This document shows, piece after piece, positions 15,806-24,238 of a DNA stretch of 64,000 nt. How positions within the stretch are numbered: position 1 is the first letter of the stretch; every line of letters begins with the position of its first letter. Source of the DNA: Akkermansia sp. (GTDB lineage: Bacteria; Verrucomicrobiota; Verrucomicrobiia; Verrucomicrobiales; Akkermansiaceae); the NCBI GenBank assembly GCA_017409465.1, contig JAFQSQ010000024.1, positions 1-64,000 on the forward strand. Reading direction: 5' to 3'. Made by a program: the position numbers and the translations under genes. The notes beneath the pieces are model-generated. The model was not told the DNA's origin and made no database searches. It was given only the letters and a program-made list of their open reading frames with translations.

Positions 15806-18800
15806 CCGGACAGGAGTCTTCTAATAACTGCTTTATACTATCAGCATTGTACTCCATGCTTTCGAGTAGTCTGATGTTCAGACGGTGGCAAATATCCCAT
15901 GCATGATTCTTGATGTAGCCCCATACATGCTTCGAATAGGTGAAAGGTATAAGTCTACCTTCATCCTGTAGATAACACAGAGGTGCTCCGTAAGGCGGTT
16001 TGCCGTAAAATGCTGTAATATGGCCTGATTTTTCTACTTGTTCAGGAGCAGTGCAGACTAATTCCCAGTCTTTGATTGACTTTTCCCGAGTGTTAATCAC
16101 TTGCAGTTTCAACTCACCCTTTGCTGTTTTATTCAGACGCAGGCGATGAATCAGCTCAAGACGTTCCGGTGCCGCTAACGCTCTCCACGCTATGTTGGCT
16201 GAGGCGTTCATATCTGCATTTCTTACAGATATGGATTTAGAATTGTGCTGAGAGATAAAGAACTCACCGCCCCGACGGGGGCAATAAAGATGCAATTTCT
16301 TTACGGCATTTTCAGCTTCAAGAAGCTTCAAGATGCCGGTATATGCTATGGCTGTTTTTCGTTCTTTTTCGGTTCTTGCCAGTTCTTCCATTCGTCTACA
16401 ATGTGAAAGAGTCAACTGTTGGGCGCGGAAACCCGGAGTTGAATCTGTGTAGTCAATTTTAGAAGTATAGGCCGCATGAGTTTCTAAAACGGGAATGCCG
16501 AAGACCTCTGTCAGAAGTTGTTTAACCTTGGCGAGGATTTGTCGGTGAGCCCATCTCATTAATGTAGTATTCTCATCAGGTGCGCGGTCAATTCCGGTCT
16601 GATATTTTTTGAGGTTTTCAAGAACGACGAAATCAACAGGTTTCCGTCCCGGAATGACTTCATAAGAGCCATGGTAAATATCACGCCCGGTTTCGTCTAA
16701 TGTTGCTTTGTCTTTTGTTTCACACAGACGAACCCCCAAGGCCTGTGCAACAATATTGTGAGCAATTTGATGAACTCTTTCTTCACGCAAACTGGCGATT
16801 TTGTCCAGAATTTCAGGGCAGGGGTCAATGACCGGCTGGTTTCGAGTATCTGCGCCGAATCCAACCTCCTGACCCAACTTATTGTGAAGCTGGCGATTCA
16901 TCGATTGCAGACAGTGCCTCAATTCCTCGAGCTGAGTAAGACGATAGACAGAGAGTCCACCCATGAAATAACGTTTGACTTTCTGTTGTTTGACGTCCGT
17001 TTCACGAACCATAACCCCGCTTCCAATGAATCCGTAGCGAGAGGTGGGTTGCCAACTCCATTTGTAACGCTGCTGCGGTAACACGGAATTGGTGACGACT
17101 TCTGCTAATTTTGGTAATTCTTCACGGAGCGCTTTGGCCGCAGTCCATAAACATTTTTCAGCTGTTGAGACATCGCCTGCTTCAACTGCTTGCCTGATAT
17201 CCGGGTAAAAATCATCCCCAACCTTGCTGAAATAATTTTTCATATCCTGTAAGGTATCGGCAGCTTTCTCTGCAAGAGTTAACTTGTATACCCAAGAAGC
17301 GAAAATGCGGTTGCGGGAAAGAATACGACGAAATAAGCGTAAACATTCATCATTAAGCTGTAAGATGTTCAATAGTTCCTCTTTTTTATTGGCGAACCAA
17401 GGAGAGACACCCACTTTTGCAAATGCGTTGATGATGGTTTGTTTGTCTGTTTCCTGAGCCTGGCGAATGCCCTGAACTTCTCTCGATGCTTGTGTTTTTT
17501 TGCTGTTGATAGCGGTAGAACGACCTTCACCATGTAATTTGATGAGGCCTTGCCGTGTTACAGCAGCGTACCATGAATGCGCTTCTGAGCATCCGATACA
17601 TCTGTTAACTACGTCTCCCCCGCTTAATGATTTGATGTTATCCCGGGTGGAAACGCGAACAAGGGAATAAGCAGCAGCATAGCGGACTCCCAAATCTACG
17701 CTCAGTACACTGAAACCGGATTTTTGAATGTTTTCATTTTCCCACCATGCGACATTGGCTTTCTTTTGGATTGCAGGCCAGAGGAGATGAAGCAACTCAT
17801 CTTTACCTCCGCAGAATTGACGTTGCCACAATTCACTTTTACCTAATTCTTTCTGCAGAGGTTCCACATTTAATCTTGTCGGAAAGTTCAGATACATGCG
17901 CGGCATGCCATTGTCGTCGGAAGTATCGGCCATTGTCAATCCTACAGCCGGAGTCTTATCCATGATAGGCATGCTTTCCGGTGGCAACTTGAGTGCCTGA
18001 AGCATGGGCTGCATCCATTCCTTCTGCAAAGGTGATTTATCTTTGGGCCAGAGTTCGGAGTTTTCCCCAATCTGGTCTCGTACAAAGCGAGGAGCCGAAT
18101 ACGTTACCCGTACCGGAGTGCCCATCCATCGTCCTTTCTCGTTGCGAACAAGCACACCGAGCCGGATTAAGCCTTTTTCTCTGTCGATGAATGTACAGCC
18201 CTTTTTAACATGTTCCCCAAGATTAGCCAAGTCAGAGTACATCAGTTGGCGCGGGGAATATCTTGCCTCCGCTGCGGTGACTCGCACGGGTTCAGATAAG
18301 TGTACAAGTTCCTTGTTCCATGATTGAAGCATCCCATAATCAATCAGGATATTCTCAGAACGAGGGTATTTGTCGCAGGGAGCAGGTAATTCCCAGATGC
18401 AGCGGTATTCTGGCTTGCACAGTGCATCGAACAGCACTTGGGAGCCGAATCGCTTGGATTTGGCTTGTACGGATTTGACGCATTGTTGTAAATCCTCTGT
18501 CTTGTCGCACCCCGCATTAATGCTGGCTTTCCATGCTTTGGTGACATCTTCAAATGAATTTAATGTACGGGATGTGATTGTATATGGTTCTTCTTCCTTT
18601 TGAGTTAATTCCTTTATGAGCGCTATGACGGCGTTATAACGGGGATCGTCCTTAAATACAGGCAAAGGGGCATCATTTTCGTCATTTGTGTCGACTGGTT
18701 TGCCTATACCTTCCGTTACATATCGGATATTTTGCTCAATTTCTTTGCGCTTCTTTTCTCGTTCCTTTTGTTTTAAATCAAATCCGTGAATTGCTTTCAA

Positions 18801-19886
18801 TGCTTCCTGCAACGCAAGAATGTCCCATGATTTTTCGTACATACTGTTGATTCCTGTTTCCCAGCAGGGAAGAGCAGAGAATCCTTTGTATATGTAGCCT
18901 CGTTTGCCGCGAGTCAATATCATGGGGTCATTTTCCAAAAGACTAGTATCCCATTCGTTATTCGAATCTGTGCCTACCTTCTGTTTTGGCAATCTGGAAT
19001 GTAAAAGATCGGCAGTCAAACGGCAGGGATAATACATGAATAAGACGGCACAGTATTTGAGAATTAGACTTACTTTCTTGTTTTTCGCTAAACTCTTTTT
19101 CTCTATTGTGGGAGCGTTTTTTGTAAGTTCTCGTAACATCTCACTCAAGTCTATTGGATATCGAGCCTGAAGCTCTTGTATGGTATTATCTCTCTCTTTA
19201 TCCAATAGTTCGAGGAAATTCGTAATGGCCTTCCTAACTTCGAAAGCAGTATCTTCTATAGAATGATAACCGTTTGGCTCGGTTTTAATGCCGGCCCATG
19301 ATAAATCCATGTGCTTTGCCAATTCTATTAATTCTTCATCATCGGCAAGAGTAAGCCTGTCTTTAAGTTTTTGTAACCCTTTAGCTGACTCTCTTCCCTT
19401 GGGACTAAAATCGAAATTACCATTAAATTCAGGATTGCATAATTTCGGCAATAGTTCTTTGCTTTTTTTCTGAAGTACACCCGCGCCTGATTGGGTAGAT
19501 TCCATGATGTATTTCAGGACGAAAGGTAACAGCTCGCGATGCTCTATGCCATAATAAATAACATCAATAACCTCGTCATATGAGGGGGCTGTAAGGTTGA
19601 GAGTTCGGGCGAGCGAATCTTGCATCGTCTCTGCCAGAACGGCGTTCTTAGGCTTGGCTGTCCATATGGATTTGATGCGAGCCTCGAACTCGGCGGCTAT
19701 GGGGACTGCTTTCCCTTGGCACATGCCAGCTAACGCGACGATGTGGTAGTTGACGGCATCCTGAAAAAGACGATGCGTATCGTAGATGGCATCATAAGGA
19801 GAGTACTGCGCATTCTGTCGCAAATCATCATCCTCAAATTCAGCATTGATGATGCGACCTTGGTAAATTCTGTTGATGTTGGACAT
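15783..19886 (-). CDS. cas12b: Cas12b (C2c1)-family CRISPR effector nuclease, enlarged
   Basis: 1367-aa single-protein effector expected to use crRNA plus tracrRNA to cut double-stranded DNA with one RuvC site. RuvC-I is LSVDLGVRYA (D731), RuvC-II VVLENLKKYQ (E1090), RuvC-III NADMNASANIA (D1225). The stretch after E1090 (RAPDENTTLMRWAHRQ, later YTSKIDYTDSTPGFRAQQL) matches Cas12b by eye (PPSENNQLMQWSHRG, SSRFDARTGAPGIRC), which sets the subtype. AacCas12b has 1129 aa with its first Asp at 570, so the extra length is about 160 residues before RuvC-I and about 75 after. CIGC sits between RuvC-I and II. No HNH motif. More AT-rich than its neighbours. Leads the cas operon; the promoter was not identified. 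Confidence 0.92.
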   Translation of the reverse strand: MSNINRIYQGRIINAEFEDDDLRQNAQYSPYDAIYDTHRLFQDAVNYHIVALAGMCQGKAVPIAAEFEARIKSIWTAKPKNAVLAETMQDSLARTLNLTAPSYDEVIDVIYYGIEHRELLPFVLKYIMESTQSGAGVLQKKSKELLPKLCNPEFNGNFDFSPKGRESAKGLQKLKDRLTLADDEELIELAKHMDLSWAGIKTEPNGYHSIEDTAFEVRKAITNFLELLDKERDNTIQELQARYPIDLSEMLRELTKNAPTIEKKSLAKNKKVSLILKYCAVLFMYYPCRLTADLLHSRLPKQKVGTDSNNEWDTSLLENDPMILTRGKRGYIYKGFSALPCWETGINSMYEKSWDILALQEALKAIHGFDLKQKEREKKRKEIEQNIRYVTEGIGKPVDTNDENDAPLPVFKDDPRYNAVIALIKELTQKEEEPYTITSRTLNSFEDVTKAWKASINAGCDKTEDLQQCVKSVQAKSKRFGSQVLFDALCKPEYRCIWELPAPCDKYPRSENILIDYGMLQSWNKELVHLSEPVRVTAAEARYSPRQLMYSDLANLGEHVKKGCTFIDREKGLIRLGVLVRNEKGRWMGTPVRVTYSAPRFVRDQIGENSELWPKDKSPLQKEWMQPMLQALKLPPESMPIMDKTPAVGLTMADTSDDNGMPRMYLNFPTRLNVEPLQKELGKSELWQRQFCGGKDELLHLLWPAIQKKANVAWWENENIQKSGFSVLSVDLGVRYAAAYSLVRVSTRDNIKSLSGGDVVNRCIGCSEAHSWYAAVTRQGLIKLHGEGRSTAINSKKTQASREVQGIRQAQETDKQTIINAFAKVGVSPWFANKKEELLNILQLNDECLRLFRRILSRNRIFASWVYKLTLAEKAADTLQDMKNYFSKVGDDFYPDIRQAVEAGDVSTAEKCLWTAAKALREELPKLAEVVTNSVLPQQRYKWSWQPTSRYGFIGSGVMVRETDVKQQKVKRYFMGGLSVYRLTQLEELRHCLQSMNRQLHNKLGQEVGFGADTRNQPVIDPCPEILDKIASLREERVHQIAHNIVAQALGVRLCETKDKATLDETGRDIYHGSYEVIPGRKPVDFVVLENLKKYQTGIDRAPDENTTLMRWAHRQILAKVKQLLTEVFGIPVLETHAAYTSKIDYTDSTPGFRAQQLTLSHCRRMEELARTEKERKTAIAYTGILKLLEAENAVKKLHLYCPRRGGEFFISQHNSKSISVRNADMNASANIAWRALAAPERLELIHRLRLNKTAKGELKLQVINTREKSIKDWELVCTAPEQVEKSGHITAFYGKPPYGAPLCYLQDEGRLIPFTYSKHVWGYIKNHAWDICHRLNIRLLESMEYNADSIKQLLEDSCPDGDDIPM

Positions 19887-19976
19887 AATTTTTGTATGGG
19901 GTTGAGAGTGAAGATTTATTTGTTAATAAATCGATAATAATTGTTTACGCTGAAGTAACTTAATTTTATCACGCCG

Positions 19977-20028
19977 AAAGGGGTGCAGGTAGCACAACCT
20001 TTTCTCTGTTGGAAGGCGTACAACAGAG
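19977..20028. other. Two adjacent hairpins upstream of cas12b, possible structured RNA
   Basis: AAAGG/CCTTT (19977-19981, 19998-20002) encloses GTGC-AGGTA-GCAC; right after it comes CTCTGTTG/CAACAGAG, a perfect 8-bp stem (20004-20011, 20021-20028). They lie in the 295-bp gap between cas12b and the 20.2 kb gene. No matching coding potential. Could be a small RNA or an untranslated leader of the cas operon. Confidence 0.4.
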
Positions 20029-20123
20029 GAGTAGTGGACGAAACCATGGACAATGTAACATTAAAGAGTTCTGGCTGCAAGAAAAAAATACAGGCAGCTC
20101 AAATATATATTGAAGATGTCTCA

Positions 20124-20158
20124 CAAAAAACGCTCCCGGGGTTTCCCTCGGGAGCGTT
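20124..20158 (-). terminator. Rho-independent terminator of the acyl-CoA synthetase gene
   Basis: Minus-strand 10-bp stem AACGCTCCCG/CGGGAGCGTT (20129-20158) followed by six T residues. Separates this transcript from the cas operon downstream on the same strand. Confidence 0.9.
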
Positions 20159-20181
20159 GAAAGTGTATGGGGTTGAGATGA

Positions 20182-22263
20182 TTACTTGAGAATCATCTTG
20201 AAGTCCACGACGACGGCGCGGTCGGCGGTGACGAGGACGGGGTTGCCGTCGATGGCGGTGATTTCCGGAATCTCCAGGACGAGTTTCTGGACCTTCTGAA
20301 GGGTGTCTGCCAGGGGGCCGACAGCCTTCGGAGCTTCGCCGCGAACGCCGTTGAGGATGACGCCGACCTTGGTCTCCTTGATCATGTCGGAGAAGTCATC
20401 GGTGGGCAGGATGCGCATGGTGGTGTCGCGCATGACCTCGGTGTACACGCCGCCGGTGCCGAACACCATGACGCGACCGAAGTTCTTGTCGCTGTTCACG
20501 CCGATGATGGTTTCGGTGGCCTTGGTAATCATCTCCTGGATGAGGACGGAAGCGCCCTTGAGCTGGAACTTCTCGATGGAGCCCCAGAGGCCGCTCCAGG
20601 CTTCGTCGAAGGAGGCCTCATCAGCGATGTTGAGGTAGATGCCCTTCATCTCGGTCTTGTGCAGAGCGTCCGGAGCGGAGAGCTTGAGCACGACGGGGTT
20701 CGGGAAGAGGGTCTTGCAGAAGGCCAGAGCCTCAGCCTTGTCGGTGAAGTTGCCGCACTTGGGATAGTCGATACCGTAGTGGTCCATGAGCATGTTGACT
20801 GTCTCCTGGGGCAGGGAGGCGAGGCCGGCTTCCTTGGCCTCGGTGATGGCGGCCTTGATGTTGGCGGGCACTTCACCCAGCTCGCAGGTGGCGAGCTTCT
20901 TGCCGCGGAAGGCCATCTGAGCCTTGAGGAGGCCGAGGAGGCGCACGATGTCGGCGGGATAGTCGTAGTTGAGAATCTTGGCCTGGTTGAGCAGGACGCG
21001 ACCCTCATCCACACGGGCACCACCCACGAAGGAGCAGTAGATGTTCACGTTCGGGAACTCGGGAGCCACGCGGATGACGGCCTCTGCGGTGCCGGGGCAG
21101 TCGGTGACGCGCTGGGGGGTGAGCAGCACGAGGATGTTCTTGTACTCACCGCTCTCGCAGAGGACGCGCAGGGCGGCCTCGTAGCGGTCGGCCTTGGCGT
21201 CGCCCACCACGTCGATGGGGTTGCCGAGGGAGGCTTCCGGGGTAAGAACGGCACGCAGGGCTTCGATGGTCTTTTCGCTGGGACGAGCGAGATCAAGACC
21301 GGCTTCCTCGCAGAGGTCGGAGGTGAGCACGCCGACGCCGCCGGCGTTGGTAAGCACGGCTACCTGACCGTCGAATTCATTGTGGTTGCAGTACTGCAGG
21401 ACTTCCAGCAGGCCGAAGAGTTCGCGGTCGTTGTAGGCCTGGATGGCGCCGGCGCCCTGAAGGGCCATCTCGAGCACGCGGTAGTTGGGGGCCAGAGAAC
21501 CGGTGTGGGACAGGGAGGCTGCCTGTGCCTTGGCACTCTTGCCGGGCTCCATGATGACGCAGGGCTTGGTGTCGGACACTTCCTTGATGACCTTGAGGAA
21601 TTCCTTACCGTTCTTGAGGGATTCCAGGTAGAAGACGAAGGCGTTGGTGTTCGGGTCGTCCTTGAGGGCGGCCAGGAGCTTGTCCTCACCCATGACGGCC
21701 TTGTTGCCGATGGAGATGAAGTGGGAGAAGCCGATGCCCTTGCCGGCGGCCCAGTCCATGATGGCGGAGCAGTAGGCGCCGGACTGGGAGATGAAGGCCA
21801 CGTTGCCCCTGGCGGGGAATCCGTCGGCGAAGGAGGCGTTCACGTTGTCAAAGGTGGAGATGTGGCCGAGGCAGTTCGGCCCCAGCAGGTTGATGCCGTT
21901 GTCCAGGCACTTCTGAGCGATGCGCTGCTCGAGCTCTTTCTCGCCAACCTCAGCGAAACCGGCAGTGATGATGGAGATGTTCTTGGTGCCGTTGGCAACG
22001 CAGGCATCAATGACGGGCTCGGTGAAGCGGGCAGGTACGAGGATGACGACCAGATCCATGGGCTCAGGCAGAGCGTCTACGCTGGCGTAGCAGGGCTTGC
22101 CGAGGAGTTCCTGACCGGCCATCTTGGGGTTCACTCCGTAGAGCTTGCCCTTGTAATCGGCGTCGATAATGTTCTTGAATACAACAGCCCCCAGCTTGGA
22201 GGCATCGGCTGAAACGCCGACCACAGCGATGCTCTTCGGATTGAAGAATGTTTCGAGTGACAT
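20182..22263 (-). CDS. ADP-forming acetyl/acyl-CoA synthetase, alpha-beta fusion
   Basis: 693 aa. Expected to convert acyl-CoA, ADP and phosphate to acid, CoA and ATP (or the reverse), a way to make ATP from acetyl-CoA in fermentation. Domains: CoA-binding Rossmann domain (about 1-130, SIAVVGVSADASKLG), ligase-CoA domains (about 130-460) with SQSGAYCSA and the SLSHTGSLA block carrying the likely phosphohistidine, and a C-terminal ATP-grasp domain (about 480-693, VVLKLSAPDALHKTEMKG, VLIQEM). The start was set at MSLETFFNPK (22263); earlier codons lie over the promoter. Monocistronic, with its own promoter and terminator. Preferred acid is unknown. Confidence 0.9.
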   Translation of the reverse strand: MSLETFFNPKSIAVVGVSADASKLGAVVFKNIIDADYKGKLYGVNPKMAGQELLGKPCYASVDALPEPMDLVVILVPARFTEPVIDACVANGTKNISIITAGFAEVGEKELEQRIAQKCLDNGINLLGPNCLGHISTFDNVNASFADGFPARGNVAFISQSGAYCSAIMDWAAGKGIGFSHFISIGNKAVMGEDKLLAALKDDPNTNAFVFYLESLKNGKEFLKVIKEVSDTKPCVIMEPGKSAKAQAASLSHTGSLAPNYRVLEMALQGAGAIQAYNDRELFGLLEVLQYCNHNEFDGQVAVLTNAGGVGVLTSDLCEEAGLDLARPSEKTIEALRAVLTPEASLGNPIDVVGDAKADRYEAALRVLCESGEYKNILVLLTPQRVTDCPGTAEAVIRVAPEFPNVNIYCSFVGGARVDEGRVLLNQAKILNYDYPADIVRLLGLLKAQMAFRGKKLATCELGEVPANIKAAITEAKEAGLASLPQETVNMLMDHYGIDYPKCGNFTDKAEALAFCKTLFPNPVVLKLSAPDALHKTEMKGIYLNIADEASFDEAWSGLWGSIEKFQLKGASVLIQEMITKATETIIGVNSDKNFGRVMVFGTGGVYTEVMRDTTMRILPTDDFSDMIKETKVGVILNGVRGEAPKAVGPLADTLQKVQKLVLEIPEITAIDGNPVLVTADRAVVVDFKMILK

Positions 22264-22316
22264 GGTATTGGTTTGGTTAATTAGTAGAAAGCAGTAGCCT
22301 GCACGGCTGCACGTGC

Positions 22317-22345
22317 ATTGTAACACTTTAGGGGCGTATTTGCAA
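22317..22345 (-). promoter_or_regulatory. Promoter of the acyl-CoA synthetase gene
   Basis: Minus strand: TTGCAA (22340-22345), 17-bp spacer, TACAAT (22317-22322). The expected start near 22310 gives a leader of about 46 nt. Confidence 0.75.
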
Positions 22346-22401
22346 CTTTTTTAAGGGTAAATTCACCCGGAACCCCTTTTTTGGTGCAGGAAATTCCGTC
22401 G

Positions 22402-22824
22402 TCAGAGCTCAGTGGGGAGGGTATCCATCCAGTTGTTGAGGATTTCGACAGCGGCGGCCTGGTCAATGATGGGTTTGAAGTTTTTAGCCTTTTTGCCTGC
22501 CTGGTGGAGTTTCTCCTGTGCGGCGGTGGTGGTCAGGAATTCATCTACATAGAGCAGGGGCAGCTCCGGCAGGGCGGTGCGGAGCTTCTCCCCGAACGCG
22601 CGTACCTTGGCGCAGGCGCTGCCCTCTGTGCCATCCAAGCGCAGGGGAAGCCCCAGCACCAGGGTGCGGATGCCTCTCTGCTGCACCAGCTCACGGATGC
22701 GGGCGATGGGCTCGGTGTGCCGCAGGTGGATGCTCTCCACGGGGTGTGCCAGGATGCCGCAGGCATCGGTGGCAGCAATGCCGATGCGGGCTTCTCCGTA
22801 GTCGATGCCGAGGGCGGGGTGCAT
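22402..22824 (-). CDS. ruvX: Putative pre-16S rRNA nuclease / Holliday junction resolvase-like YqgF
   Basis: 140 aa, the usual size. RNase H-fold family implicated in maturing the 5' end of 16S rRNA. GIDYGEARIGIA gives the first catalytic Asp (D8), VLGLPLRLDGTEG is the conserved central block with a Glu, and LYVDEFLTTTAA plus the C-terminal IDQAAAVEIL supply the remaining acidic residues. It follows the mannose-1-phosphate guanylyltransferase gene by 14 bp on the same strand, so they are probably co-transcribed. Confidence 0.88.
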   Translation of the reverse strand: MHPALGIDYGEARIGIAATDACGILAHPVESIHLRHTEPIARIRELVQQRGIRTLVLGLPLRLDGTEGSACAKVRAFGEKLRTALPELPLLYVDEFLTTTAAQEKLHQAGKKAKNFKPIIDQAAAVEILNNWMDTLPTEL

Positions 22825-22838
22825 GGTGCGGGCAGGGG

Positions 22839-23900
22839 TCAGATGAGCTTGTCCGGGAGGTCGGCCACGACTTTCTTGATGTTGTCGGCAGCATCTCGGC
22901 GGGCCACCAGCAGGGCATCCCCGGTGTCCACGACGATGAGGTCATCCACGCCCACCAGTGCCACATGTTTGCCGGAGGTGGAGAAGACGATGTTGCCGGA
23001 GGCATCGACGGTGCTGACGGGGGTGTTGGTCGAGTTCGCGTTTCCCTTGTCCTCCAGATACTTGCCGACGGAAATCCAGGAGCCGACGTCGTCCCAGTCG
23101 AAGGTGGCCTCGAAGTTCAGCACGCGGTCGGCTTTCTCCAGCAGGGCAAAGTCGATGGAAATGGGTGTCAGTTTCGGGAACTCATCGGTGATGAAAGCGG
23201 GCAGCTCATCGGTGGCGGTCAGGCGGTTGATGAAGTCGGCCAGCTCCGGACTGTGGGCGGACAGCTGGGAGCGCACGTGGGCCACGTTCCAGATGAACAT
23301 GCCGGCGTTCCAGGAGAAATTGCCGGAGGCCAGGTACTGCTCTGCGGTGGCGGTGTCAGGCTTTTCGCGGAAGCGGACGACCTCGTAGCAGTTGTGCGAG
23401 AGGGCGGCGTCCTCCAGCTTGCCGGCGCGCTCGATGTAGCCGTAGGAGGGGCAGGGCCAGGTGGGCTTGATACCGATGGTGATGAGAGCGTTCTCCCGCC
23501 CGGCCAGGGAGAGGGCATCTGCTGCCAGCTCGCGGAAGGCGGGGGCGTTGGTGATGAGGGCGTCACTGGGGATGATTATCATGTTGGCCTGCGGGTCGCG
23601 GGCGGCGATGAGACCGATACCGAGGGCTACGGCGGGGGCTGTGTCGCGGCGCGTCGGTTCGGCCACGATGTTCTCCGCGGGCAGGGAAACGGCCTGTCGG
23701 CGCACCTCTGCCTCCTGCAGGTGATTGGTGAGGATGAAGATGTTTTCTGCCGGGACGATGCCGGAGAGCCGCTCAATGGCCTGGCAGAGCAGGGTGCCGC
23801 TGCCGAATAGATCCAGAAGCTGTTTCGGGCGGGCATTACGGGAAAGCGGCCAGAATCGTGTGCCGCTGCCGCCGGCAAGTATCAGGGCATAATTACTCAT
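22839..23900 (-). CDS. manC: Mannose-1-phosphate guanylyltransferase
   Basis: 353 aa. Makes GDP-mannose from GTP and mannose-1-phosphate for glycan synthesis. The nucleotidyltransferase signature GGSGTRFWPLSR (10-21) followed by RPKQLLDLFG is diagnostic; further family blocks are EPTRRDTAPAVALG, SYGYIERAGK, FREKPD, WNAGMFIWNV and DWDDVGSW. It lacks the C-terminal isomerase domain of bifunctional AlgA/ManC. The start was set at MSNYALIL (23900) because a strong promoter ends 9 nt before it; the ORF's upstream ATG (23924) lies within that promoter. Confidence 0.93.
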   Translation of the reverse strand: MSNYALILAGGSGTRFWPLSRNARPKQLLDLFGSGTLLCQAIERLSGIVPAENIFILTNHLQEAEVRRQAVSLPAENIVAEPTRRDTAPAVALGIGLIAARDPQANMIIIPSDALITNAPAFRELAADALSLAGRENALITIGIKPTWPCPSYGYIERAGKLEDAALSHNCYEVVRFREKPDTATAEQYLASGNFSWNAGMFIWNVAHVRSQLSAHSPELADFINRLTATDELPAFITDEFPKLTPISIDFALLEKADRVLNFEATFDWDDVGSWISVGKYLEDKGNANSTNTPVSTVDASGNIVFSTSGKHVALVGVDDLIVVDTGDALLVARRDAADNIKKVVADLPDKLI

Positions 23901-23909
23901 GACGGGTGG

Positions 23910-23938
23910 ATTATAACGCCGCATATTCCTGCGGTCAA
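23910..23938 (-). promoter_or_regulatory. Promoter of manC, start-codon-proximal type
   Basis: Minus strand: TTGACC (23933-23938), 17-bp spacer, perfect TATAAT (23910-23915), then 9 nt to the ATG. Predicts a leaderless or nearly leaderless mRNA. Confidence 0.8.
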
Positions 23939-23980
23939 GGCGCTTTTGTGCCAGAGCCCCGCGCGTGACGCGCTGCTTTC

Positions 23981-24192
23981 ATGTGTCCCAAAGATTCGGC
24001 ATAAACATCCATTATACACTAAAAATCGAATCGTTTTGTCAAATATCCACCGGTGGGGTATCATGCAGCCCATTCATTGGCAGAAGTTCCTGTTAGTTTT
24101 TAATGCCGACGAAAGTCGCTTACTTTTAATTCGTCAATCGTCATTCGTCATTCGTAAATCAACGTGTCCCCAATCGTTGGGACACGTATGCG
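23981..24192 (+). repeat. 212-bp element with GTGTCCCAA inverted ends and internal promoter (copy B)
   Basis: Nearly identical to 8809-9013, about seven substitutions plus one extra heptamer (CGTCATT unit). Same inverted ends and same right-end hairpin. Preceded by a GCGCG/CGCGC mini-hairpin (23961-23973), as copy A is preceded by the hairpin array. The rest of the 338-bp gap between manC and the FNT gene shows no other feature. Confidence 0.78.
24036..24064 (+). promoter_or_regulatory. Outward promoter inside repeat element B
   Basis: TTGTCA (24036-24041), 17-bp spacer with CCACCGGTGG, TATCAT (24059-24064), at the same place as in copy A and pointing to the FNT-family gene 175 bp downstream. 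Confidence 0.55.
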
Positions 24193-24238
24193 CGCTGCTG
24201 CGAGGTCGCAAAAAAAGGTTTGCGGACGGTGGAGAAAT

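Noticed and set aside
19983..20189. 68-aa plus-strand ORF between cas12b and the acyl-CoA synthetase gene
   Set aside because: It runs through hairpins and the terminator of the neighbouring gene and resembles nothing known.
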